From Diatrype stigma (taxonomy: Eukaryota > Ascomycota > Sordariomycetes > Xylariales > Diatrypaceae), in assembly GCA_022225965.2 (NCBI GenBank), contig JAKJXP020000016.1:186001-250000 (forward strand): DNA of 64,000 nt, read 5' to 3'. The position numbers and the translations under genes were made by a program. Positions 50,315-61,800 of this stretch are shown here, in pieces (the first letter of the stretch is position 1; each line of letters starts with the position of its first letter). The notes beneath the pieces were generated by a model that was not told where the DNA came from, ran no database searches, and worked only from the letters and a program-made list of their open reading frames with translations.

Positions 50315-51804
50315 TATTCCTTAAATCAATTACGCGTAAATATATTAATTTATAAAAAAAGCGAATTATTAAATAAATAAAAAAATAATTTCGTAAAATT
50401 AATAAAATGCATTTATAATATATAATGGTTTAATTTAATTAATATATATTTAATTATTATATAAATAATTCCTTTTATTATTATATAAATAATTATCCGA
50501 ATAATATATTATTAATTATATGCATTTGCTTTATAAATATTAAAATATAAATAAAATGCTTTTTTTATTTTATTTTATTTTTATTTTATTTTTTTAAGCA
50601 TTATTTATAAAGCAATATATAATTTATCCGAAAATTAAAGCAAAAACGTACCTTTTATATTAACCGTAATTGCATTTTTTAAAATAAACAAAATAAAACG
50701 ACTTAATTTAAAAATCCGCCGTAAAAACCGCGCTTACGTCGTTGCTAAATTCGCTACTATTATTTAAAAACGCGTTATTTGCCGCGCCGCCGTCGCTTAA
50801 AAACGTACCGCCGCCGCTATTATTAAAAAGCAAGTCCGTATTATTGCTATTATTAAAAAGGCTCGCGTCGCCGCTGCCGAATTCGAGGCCGAACTAAAGG
50901 CCTAATTTTTCGGCGCCTTCGCTTTTGCTGCCAACGACGAATTGTCTTTTAGGCCGAAAAAAATTGGCTTCGTTAATAACGAGCCGCTTTTCGGTTTGGA
51001 AAACGCGAATGCCCCTTTTTTTTCGGAGGCTTTTTTTTTTTCGGAAAGTAAGGGGTCCGATATTTCCGCGCGTTTTTTTTTCCGCCGTCGCTTGCGCCTA
51101 ATTTTGTTTCCGCCGCTTGCTTTCCTTTTTGCCGCTTCCGAAACCCTTCGTTTGCGCCGTCGTTTGGTCCGCCGTTATTCGCTACCGAATACCTTTCCGT
51201 TTATTTCGGATACCGCTTATACTTTTTAAAAAAAAGAAAAATAAAAAGGATAAAAATAAAAGCAAAAGCAAAAACAAAATATTAAAGGCCCGGTTTTTTT
51301 CCGACGGCATAATTCGGGCCATTTTTTATTTTAAATATATCCGGTTTATTTTAATCGAACGTTTTTACGGAATATATTTAAACGTTATTAAGAAAAGTCG
51401 CCGCTATTAACGTTATATTTCCGGATATAAATGCGTCGTTTCGTAAATTATTTTATATATCCGAATATCGATTCTTTAAAATTAATTCCTTTGCTTTAAT
51501 TCCGTCGCCGCTTATAGCTTAACGCATCGAATAATAGCCATTTTTAAAAGTAATTGCCGAAAAATAAATGCTTATTCTTTTTTTTTTTTTTTTGCTTTAT
51601 TAATTATTTTTAAAACGCTTTTGCGTTACGTTGCGATTTTTGCGTATTACTTTTTTAATTCGAAATTAAAGGCGTTTCGAATTTCTGGTCCGTTAATTGA
51701 AATAAAAAGCCGATAACTGCCTTCGTCGAAAAGCGAAAGAAAAAAAAAACGAAGAAAAAAAAAAAAAAAAGAAAAACGAAAAAAAAAAAAAAAAAAAAAA
51801 TGAA

Positions 51805-51814
51805 NNNNNNNNNN
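51805..51814. other. Assembly gap (10 N) beside long A-rich tracts
   Basis: Ten N follow about 80 bp of nearly pure purine (51727-51804). A hexamer repeat of CGAAAA type lies at about 51905-51950. The true gap length is unknown. Confidence 0.95.
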
Positions 51815-54800
51815 CTTAATAACGCAAATCCGTTATTTCCCTTACGGTTAACTTTTATCGAACCCGATTATTATTTAATATTATACGGCAACAGCTGTAC
51901 CGCGGCGAAAACGAAAACGAAAACGAAAGCGAAAACGAAAACGAAAAAAACCCCTTCGGCGGCCCAAATACGGTAACCGGTATTTTGCCGGTCGTTATTT
52001 TTTAAATTCGCCTAAAAAAAAATAATTATGTTTTCGTCGTTGCTGCTTTTCGGGATATATTTTTAGAATTTATTTTGCGTTTTGCAATACGATGCTTTAC
52101 GGAATTGATTAGGTTTTCGATATAAAAACCGATAAATTTTCTTATGAAATTTTTCTTGCTTTTTATTAATAATTTCGACCCTTAATATGCCGTATATTTT
52201 AAAGATTAAATAAAGCCCTAAAATATTTAAAGCTTTATTTATTTAATGCTTTAATTAAATTATTAATTAATATTTAATTAATAAGAAAATAAATAATTTC
52301 GAAAGATTTCTTTTTATGTTTTTATTTAAATTATATGTTTTATATATTTATATAACGAAGCTTTATATTTATTTTTATTTAATTATTAATAATTAATTTA
52401 ATCGTTTATTAATTATTATAAAAAATCTTTTAAGGCTTTTTTAAATTTAATTGGAAATTTCGAAGTAAGTATTAAAAAATTATTATTTTTTTAGTTATAT
52501 CCGAAAAAGCAAATAGTTTAACTTTTATTATAAAGGTCGATATTATATTTTGCCGAATTACTTTTTATATAATGAAACCGTTAAAAAGCATTATAATATA
52601 ACTTATTATTAAACACTTTATTTTTTCGTCGTTTATAAAAAAAGCATTTTTTATTATAAATAATGCTTGTGCTTTTTTATTAAACCTTTTATATATAATT
52701 CCTAAAAACCTTATATTATATAAATAAAAAATTATTCGATTTGCTGCTATTAAGTATTTTGGTTCTGGATTTATAAAGAACTTTGAAAACGTAAAAATAA
52801 CGTAAGTTATATTTGATTTAATTATTATCGCTATATATAAAATCGAATTAATACGTTTTTAATATGCTTTTATTTATTTCTTAATAACGCTTTTCTTATA
52901 TTTAATAAAAAATTCGATTTTTATGGAAATAAAAAAAGAATTAGCATTATTATTAAATTCAAAGCGTATGGCGATTTTTTTTATGTATTAATTATGAACC
53001 AAATAAATTTGTTTCGCTTTGCGGTTTTTATTTATTCGGATTTTTAAAAACCAAATTATTAAACCTTAATTTTTTATTTCGTAAATATTTTATAGCTTTT
53101 TATTAAGATCGTTTGTTACGTTTTAATTATTTCTATAATGAAATAAAAAAATATCGTTTACGAAAAAAACCATTAAAATCGTTTCGTTTTCGTTAATAAA
53201 AAGGCACGGATTTTCGATAAACGGAATAAGCCTTAACGTTTTAAGGGTAATAAAAAATTCCTTATACCAAAATATAAAAAAATCCCTTAGCTTATATAAA
53301 ACTCGCTTAAATTCCATTATTAATTCGGATTATTTAAATTTTTTAAGAAGTTCGTACGTTATTAGTATTTCGTTTTCTTTTTTTGTATTAAAAAAACAAT
53401 AACGACGTTAAATTGCCGGACCTTTAGGTCGAATTTAATTATAATGGCCATTGCCGTTTTAAACGTACGAAATGCCAAAATAATAACGTAAATGCTTTTA
53501 ATGATTTCTTTTCGTTAAAAATTTCTGCATATATAAAGCCGTAATTTCGTCCGAATAAAAAATTCGTTTTCGTTAAACTTATAAATAAACATCCATTTTA
53601 AGAATATAAACTTATTTTAACGGAAATCCCTTTTTCGGTATTTCTATGTTTTTTTTTTAATTAACGTACGTATTTCGAAATAAGCATTTTCTTTAAATAA
53701 AGCATTTAAAAGGTAATTATTAAGCTTTTTTTAATTTTTAAAAAATAGCCTAATAAATTAGTCTTTATATATTTTGGGCATATTAAATATAGCGTTTATT
53801 TTAAACGCATATTTTTAATCGATTATTATAACAATTACGGAATAAAAAATTTTATAAGTTTTACTTAAATATTAAATAATGTTTTTAAACGAAAACATGA
53901 AAGTTCGTAATTCGCATTAATTTATTTTTTGTTGCTTTTTAAATAAAAAATTTTTCGATTATGTTATAATAAACATTCCTAATAAAACATTTACCCCCGA
54001 ACCAAAAGTTCCCGAATTATTATTAAGATTTAAATATATATTCCTTTTTGTTAGTTAAAAAAATTCGCGCATTTGTTTAATATTGGAAGTATTCGTTTTA
54101 ATTACGCGTCCTTTATTTCGGATAACGTTTAATCGTATAAGGGCTATCGATTCGTTTTTTTTTACGATAATAATGCTTTTTATATCTTTTTTTTAAAATA
54201 TAATATAACGAAAGTCTTATGTTTTGCCGAAACTTTTATTTTAAACATTAATACCGCCTTTATTTATTTAAATAGCATTTAAACGGAATAAATCCGTAAT
54301 TAACGGCTTTTTATCGAGATTATTTATTATATTTATGAGTTAATTTTTAACGTTTATATTTTCCGTATATGAAATGCTTTCGAATACGTCGCCGTAAGCA
54401 ATAATTAAATTTTCGGCCGATTCCTTAATTTCGTAGCTATTAATGGATAATTCCGAAAAAGGAATTAAAAATTCTTTACGAACTGTATTTTAAAAAAGCT
54501 CCTTTATTTCCGAATTTTAATTTATCGGTTAGCTATTTAATATTTTTTTAAAAAAAGGTTTACCCTTTAATTATAATTCTAAAGCTTTTTTTTTAATTGG
54601 TTTTACGTATCGAAAGCTTTTAATATAGTTTCATAAGAATTTACCTTTATAAGCTAATAAAAAGCATCGGCGATTTCCTAAATAATACCTTTCGAAAGCG
54701 TTTTTTTTTTTTTTTCCCAGTATATAAAAGATTTTTTCGTTAAAAATAATATCGTACGTAATAATAATTTGGTTTAGCTTTAATATTTAAATTTTTCAAA

Positions 54801-57684
54801 AGTTTATTATAACGTAATTTATTAAATATCCGATATGAATTTTTGGCTAAACCTTATACGTTCGTTTATTTTAATAAACTTATTTAGTTTTATTTAAAAA
54901 ATACGCTTTATAGCTATAAGTAAATATAAAGCCCCAATTAAAACGAAGATCGGTTATAAGGAATTTCGTAATTTCTGGGCTATATTAGCAAAAGTATTTA
55001 CGGAACCACTAATCGAAAACCTTTAAAAAAGAATATAATTAATAAACGTTATTCGGGCTTATATTATATAGCCATGCCGTTATATATATAATTTCGAACC
55101 AAAACTTTTAAAGTAAATTTAAAAAGCTTATTATTATAATCGTATATTTAAATAATATATCCTTAATTCGTTTTGCTTTTTTATTGGACTTTTTGATATA
55201 TAATAACGTAAATTCGCTTTCGATACTTTCTTTTTATATCCATTTTTCGAACCCCGAAAAGGCTTTAAACGCAATCGTTCTTATATTATTATTCTAATAA
55301 ATAATGCAAATCGCAAGCCTAAAACGGCAACGCATTTAGCTCTTAAAATTCTTCCAAATTTTTAAAGCGATTTGCAGTTACCGGTTTCTCGTAAAAAAAA
55401 TCCAAAGCGTAATATTATATTCGTTTTTAATTACTATGAAATTAATGGAGCTATCGTAATCCCTAGAAAATTCAAACCAATTCCACGAAATACGATAAAA
55501 CGGTTTATAAAATCGATTTTTAAATAAGATACGAATAATTATACGCTTAACTTTTGTTTATACGTAATATTTATAATTAATAATTTTTATTCCATTAATT
55601 TCCATACTTTTAACGTTTTTAACGAACGCTTTAAAAGTACGGGCATTTAAATGCCCAAATCGTATATACCATAAAGCTTCCGAATCCGTTTAAATACGCA
55701 AATAAGCTACCAAAAGCTTCCGCAATATTTTTTTCTTTTTATTAATTATTAAGGAAATTATTATGCCGTTAAGGCTTATTAGTATTTCGTTTAGGATGTT
55801 TATATAAAAAAAAAACTTATATTTAAGGAAAACTAAATTATAAATACGCCTAAATTGGGCAAATAAAAATCCGGACTTTTTTTTTTTCCATTTAAAAAAA
55901 TAATCCAAACCATTATATTAAATCGAAAACTTTTTTATAAAACAAATCTTTAAGATAATGTTAATATAAAACCCTTTAACGATTATTACATTTTTTAAAA
56001 CCAAATTTACGGTTTCTTTATTTTTCGAATTATTTAATACCTTAAGGAATATCCGAATGCTTATGCCAAAAATCGGAATTATATTGGTATTAATTTCGAT
56101 CATTACTTTATTTTTAAAGGGCTTAAAGTTATTTGGAACGATTAATTTCTTATTATTAATTAAATACGTAGCATTATAATTATTTAAAAAAATGCTATTT
56201 ATTAAAAGGTAATGCCTTTATTTAATCGTAAAAAATGTTTATAAAAATTAATAAAAAGCGTGGAATTTATTAAAGCAACGATTACGCTTTTTTAAAAGCC
56301 ATTTAACGATTTTTTCGCCTACGTTTTAAAGCCATTAAGCCTAAAAAAAAAAGCTTTATTCGGAATTTCTTACCTTTTTGCGTAAACTTTTCCATTAAGA
56401 AAGTTTATAGCGATTTTTAATACCCTTAAATTTCTCGTTTTTTTTTATGGTAACGATTAATATAAATACCAGTTATAACGTAATTAAAAAACATATATTC
56501 CTTTATAAGCCAGTAATGCCTTTTAATTAATTCCGGTTTTGCCTAGGCTTTATCGGGCTTATAAAGGCAAATCGAAATAACGTCGGTTTTTTGCTTAAAG
56601 AATCCTTTAGTTTTATTAAAGATATTACCCCTTAAGGTTATAAATTAATCGATCCCTTTCCGTATAAAATTAAAAATCTAATCCTTAAATAAGGCAAAAA
56701 AGAAATTAACATATTGCTTAAACGTAAAAATAAATAAACCTTTTTTATCGTTAACAATTAAGTTATCGTATTTCCGTTAAGCCCAAATAATTATAAAGCG
56801 CTTTTTTATTGCAATTAAGAAATCCTTTATAACGAGCATATTTTAAACCTTAAAGAACTTATATATATCAGTTTCGATATAAACGAATTGCTAATCCTTA
56901 AATTACTTTTCGGATTTTATTTAACGATTACTTATACGTATAAGTATAATTCGATACCGCTTTTTAACGGTTAATTAAATTATGGCTTCGAATGGGACAT
57001 ATTTTTTTTTAATTATTTAACGAGCGTTTAAACGATATTGGGCTATTTTTTTTTAAAAAGATCCGAAATATGCATAACTTAAATACATTTTTGTTTATAA
57101 TTTTAATAATCCAATTATTAATCGTAATAAAAAAAGCATTACATTTGAATCGATACGTTTAATTAAAGGTGCTTTATTTAATGTTAATATCGTAAATTTC
57201 TTTAAACTCGTTATTTTTAAGAAGGGCATTTTTTAAAATGGGTTTCGGGGTTTTATTTTTTGCATCGTCGTTTAAATAATTCCAAGCGTATAATCGAAAA
57301 TCGATAAGCTCTTGTATTTCTTAAATTCTGCGCTTCTTAAAGGTAAAAAGAGTTTCGAATTTTTCGTTTTTAATGGAAAAATCGAATACGTTTGGATTAT
57401 TTGGATTTACGTATTTCCAAATGTTACAAGCTTTAGCGTAAAATTGCAAAGAAACGAATTACTTAAAGTAAGTCTTTTAATCGAATATAAAGGCATTAAT
57501 CTCGATAAGATTTTCTTTATTTATAAAAATAAAGGTCATTTTAAACGAATTTAAAATGTATATAAAATAAAGCGAATATAAAGCAGGAAAAAAGTAATTA
57601 AATAAATATTATTTAAATATAAGAAATAAATTTTTAAATGGTTATTTAATTTTCGCAATTAACTTAAAATATCGGACTTATAAT

Positions 57685-57866
57685 TATTAAATTTAAAAGA
57701 TTATAGGTAAAGAAAAATTCGAATATAAATTTAGTTATATAAAAAAAAAAGCAATCTTTAATTTAAAAAACGAAAAAGCTTTTTATATACAATATGCCAA
57801 GCCATTAAATGCAGATTACCTGGTTATGTAATCCAAGCTTTCCTATATAGCCCCTATATCGCAATA
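57685..57866 (-). repeat. Copia-3 5' LTR
   Basis: 182 bp. Just inside it, the minus strand reads ATTATAAGTCCGATATTTTA, partly like the region after the 5' LTRs of Copia-1 and Copia-2. Confidence 0.85.
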
Positions 57867-58039
57867 CGAATGTAATATCGCCCCTTTTTAGTTAATATGC
57901 CAATAAGGGGATTAATAAAGGGAATTGTGCCAACAATCGCCTCTGGCTCTCTTGAGTCGTGTGTGAAGAAAGCCAAAGCTTGGAGAAAGACATATAAAGT
58001 AGCGAATCCGGCTACGGATAGTATAAGAGTGGATGGCAT

Positions 58040-58436
58040 TTTTATAAGAAAGCCCAATATATCTTTAACCGCAAGTCCAATGGAAGAAGTTAGTGCGCGT
58101 TTTGGTTCAAACTCGATTGTGAAAGCTAAAAGAGGCTTAAGGAGGAAATCAAGGCGCAATAACAGTTTATAATGAAGTAATGCCTTGACTAACACAGCAA
58201 TGGGGAGTAAATTCGCCTATGATCCAGATCCGGAGAAGGGGTAGGTCGGGTTGAGGTGGTAGTTGTTAAGTTCTCACTTGGGACAAAAGTGGTCCGCCAT
58301 CCTGTAGAGCTAGATAGACCAAATAACTATAATCAACCAGCCGAACGCTTCGCTGGTTGTTAGTCTGTGTTACATGACATGATAGATGACCGTAGGGCCA
58401 ACTGCATAAGGTATGTATCATGACCCCTCCCCTGAC
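58040..58436. other. P450 upstream region cut by Copia-2
   Basis: 397 bp between the P450 start codon and the first base of Copia-2. The first 150 bp are open on the minus strand upstream of the ATG; no clear TATA box was identified. Confidence 0.5.
58334..58359. repeat. Inverted repeat (hairpin) upstream of the P450
   Basis: CAACCAGCCGAA and TTCGCTGGTTG can pair around CGC with a single bulged C. It lies about 300 nt upstream of the P450 ATG. It may be a regulatory palindrome or a small foldback; no function is known. Confidence 0.5.
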
Positions 58437-58827
58437 TGTAGGATTTGCTGAATGCAGCAAGGCAGTATAACAAAGCAATTATAAAGAAGTTGCACTTATA
58501 TAACAGAATTACTGCTGAGAACGATATATTGCCGGAAGCAATTATTATATGGAATAAAGGAAATAAGGACTTTCATTATAATAGAAAAAATAAGAACAAT
58601 TACCGCATTAGGAAATACTTTATATATAAATAGGAGTAATAACCACCTAGCTAATATATAGAAAGTTAGGACATATATATATACATTTATATATATATAC
58701 GAATATTACTTCATACTTAAATAATTACCTTTATATACGTTTGCTTAATCTTATTTAATGCCTATTTATTCCACTGCTACATTTATATTATTCAATACAG
58801 TATAACCATATACCGTATAATCTTATA
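58437..58827 (+). repeat. Copia-2 5' LTR
   Basis: 391 bp, beginning TGTAGGATTTGCTGAATGCA and ending CTTATA, matching the 392-bp Copia-1 LTRs along its length. It is followed by AGTTATAAGGCCCGAAGTAG, the likely primer-binding region. Confidence 0.9.
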
Positions 58828-61800
58828 AGTTATAAGGCCCGAAGTAGCGCCCAAATAAGCAATATATACTTACAAGACCTTTATACGGCTTATAAAAGCC
58901 AATATATCTCTCCTAAAAAAGGTTATCCTAAAGGAAACAGCAAATATAATATAATTAAGGTTATTTTTAATCCATTTATTTATATTTCGACCAATACTTA
59001 TCCGAATCGGGAAATTTCTATATCATTAAAATCCTTTCGATCAGGATAATTAAATTTTAAAACCGATTTATTATACTTATTTTTTCCGTTAAATCATAAA
59101 GTAATTACCATTTAAATATTTTTGTTACAGATATATCAGATTTCTTTATTTCATTATTCGTCCGTATCTTTACCAAACCTTACCCGATCTGGACGAAACT
59201 TGGATCATTCGATAGCTTAATTAATTAAGTTTTATATTTTAAAACAGAATTTTTTTACCTTTATTATTTGTAAAAATAAAAATTATTTATTAAGCAATAT
59301 CCTATATTGCTGTATCATTTTTAATTATTACCGATATTTACTTTACGGTTATTCCTTATTTAATCGTTAGAAAAATACGCAACCTATATCATTCGAATTA
59401 AAAAAATTTAAGCTTCTAGATTTTAAAAAGGATTAATTTTACCGTTATCCTTTTTTATATAATTATTTATAACAATAAGAATTAACTTTTAAAGCCGCAT
59501 TACGCTGCTTAAGGGCATAAAGAATTATAAAATATGGGCCATTAAAATAAAGGCTATCCTTATAAAGGAAAATCTAAACCATGTCCTTATTTTGGAAATA
59601 AAGAAAACAGCCATAACAGCTATAAAAATCCAAGAAAGCCAGGAAAGCCAAAAAAATTAAGAAATCCCTATTTCTTTTAAAACGTTAATCCAGAAGAATA
59701 ATAATAAAGCCCTAGCCACTATATAACTCCTTTATAAAAAAAATCCCTTAATTCATATTAAATCCATACTAAACTATAAGAAAGCTTAGGAGGCCCTAAA
59801 AAATCACTACCGGCCAATAGGATTTATAACAAAATTTCTATTATTAAAGGAATTCTTTAATTTTTTTATAAAAGATTTTAATATCTTTAAAATTTACCTT
59901 AATAAAATAAGGTTTATAACGAACGAATTTAAGCTAAATAAAATAAACCTTCCAAATTAGGTTATAATTGCTTGGGTATTAAATAATTTATCCGAAAAAT
60001 ATAAAGCCTTCGTTTAAAATATTACCCAATTTTTACGTCAGGACTTTTTAGCAATTTCCAAAGATACCTTATTTTCCTCCTTAATGGATAAATCCAAAAG
60101 AATGGATAAAAAAGAGAAAGTCCTTTACGTGAAAAGCAAAAAGCCTTGGAAATAAAAAAAACAGATATACTGCAACCATTACAAAATCCAGGGGTACCAG
60201 AAAAAGGATTGTTATTTCCTTTATTCCAATAAGGCTCCAAAAAGCTGGAAAAAAAAGAATAAGGTAAATAAAAAACAATCCGGCCTTAAAAGGAATAAAA
60301 AGAAACAAAAGAAAAATAATTCCTTAAAATCCATTGATTCCAGTAATTCAAAAAGAAAAAAACGGAAAAAGAAATAAAAGGACCTTTTAAATGCCCTAAT
60401 CGATTTCGAAGAGGATACCTTTATTTTGGGCCTTACATCGGAAGAATCCAATAAAGGGGAAAACGAGGATTTGTTTAAATTAAATCTTTTCGAATCCTTT
60501 TTTTCTTTTACGCCCGAAAAAATAAATATAAACGATTTTAAAATAAGTCGTTATAATACAAATAAAGCCAGCTTTATATATAATATTAACTTTGGCCCAG
60601 ATTATTTAAATTTTACGAAATTTAAGAATAGGGATATAATAAAGCTAATTACGAATAACGGGGCTATTTTTATTACTATAGCTAATAGAAATCTATTAAT
60701 TAATATAAAGCAAATTTACAAAATCGTAAAATAAAGTAACGTACGTTCCTTTATTATAAAAAAAGCTGGTAATTTAATAATACAATATATTACCTTTAAA
60801 AAGGTATATACGATAAAAGGGATTAATTATATTTTAAAGCTAAATATTAACCTTTTATTCATAAATAAGCTTAAGAATTATTATATAATTATAAATGCCA
60901 TTAATAGCATTAAGCTATATAATAAGAATAAGGACCTTATTATAAAAGGATATTACAAAAACGGGTTATATTATATACCGTTTAAGGTAGTTACCGGCTA
61001 AAATAAGCCAAAAAATATATTAAATCTCATTAATTAGCCTATATTTAATAAGCTTATTATATGGCATAACAGAATGGATTACCTATTTTTAAAGCCCTTA
61101 GTAGAATTCCTTATATTTAAAGGAGTAAGAATTTCGAAAAAGGAATATATTCAGTATAATAACCGGAAATATAATATTTGCAGTATGACAAAAAACCACC
61201 GCAAAATAAATAAAACGGCTATAAGTTAAAAGGAATATAATATTATATAAAAGGTATATAATGATTTGGAGAATTTATTATTTAATACCTATAATAGGTA
61301 TAAATATTATATTACCTTTTTAAATAAACGAAGCCGTTATATAAAAATTAAGCTGTTAAATTTAAAATTAAAAGCTTTAAAAGCCTTTAAGGTATATAAG
61401 CTGCAGGCTGAAAATTAAATAAAGCATAAAATAAAGAAATTTTTTATAAATAACGATACGGAATATATAAATTTACGTTTTAAAATTTACTTATAAACGT
61501 ACGGTATTATTTATTATATAACTCTTGCTTATACAAAGGAACCTAATGGTTTAATAAAACGTATTAACCTAACTTTATTAAATAAGGTACGGGCGTTTTT
61601 TATTTTTTCCGGCTTACTTAATTACCTTTGGAATAAAGCCCTATTAGCAGCGGCTTATATATATAACCGTATCTTACATAAGGCTTTAAATTATAAGCAG
61701 CCCTTTGAAATTTATTATGGGCATAAGCCGTATATTAATAATTTATATATATGGGGCTTTATATATTATTATAATATTAATAAATACCGGCATAAGCTGG

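Larger units (their letters stand above)
50131..57866 (-). mobile_element. Copia-3, LTR retrotransposon inside the P450 gene, RIP-mutated
   Basis: LTRs 50131-50314 (184 bp) and 57685-57866 (182 bp) share AATATGCCAAGCCATTAAAT and end in TATCG..CGATA type inverted termini. A perfect CGAAT duplication flanks them (50126-50130 and 57867-57871). The minus strand holds Copia-type reverse transcriptase at 53317-53123: LYKLRDFFIFWYKEF, ENPCLFINENE, then VFFVNDIFLF for the YVDD motif. Frames at 55908-55690 and 56103-55918 (-) probably belong to the integrase and protease part. A run of ten N marks an assembly gap at 51805-51814. The 50.6-52.0 kb part is richer in CpG and in purine tracts than the rest and is not assigned. 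Confidence 0.87.
48659..58039 (-). pseudogene. Cytochrome P450 monooxygenase, interrupted by Copia-3
   Basis: Exon 1 starts at 58039 (MPSTLILSVAGFATLYVFLQ, a membrane anchor) and reads REPEAIVGTIPFINPL and GRYYIR up to 57867, where Copia-3 begins. On the other side the duplicated ATTCG and six more coding bases (50130-50120) reach a donor GTATTCC. An 86-nt intron (50119-50034, branch-like GCTAAT, acceptor TAG) leads into exon 2 (50033-48659), which opens RDTYGLPIYTLRVPGPPLY. Ignoring the insertion, the frame is continuous for 517 residues, normal for a fungal P450. Heme motif FGGGHVLCPG has Cys at about residue 432, and ExxR is WQEVLR (about 348-351). The I-helix AAGVVNTAPTTFW lacks the usual acid-Thr pair, as in CYP7/CYP8-like enzymes. 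Substrate unknown. Exon 2 has no stops and little RIP, so the break looks fairly recent or RIP stayed confined to the element. Confidence 0.88.
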
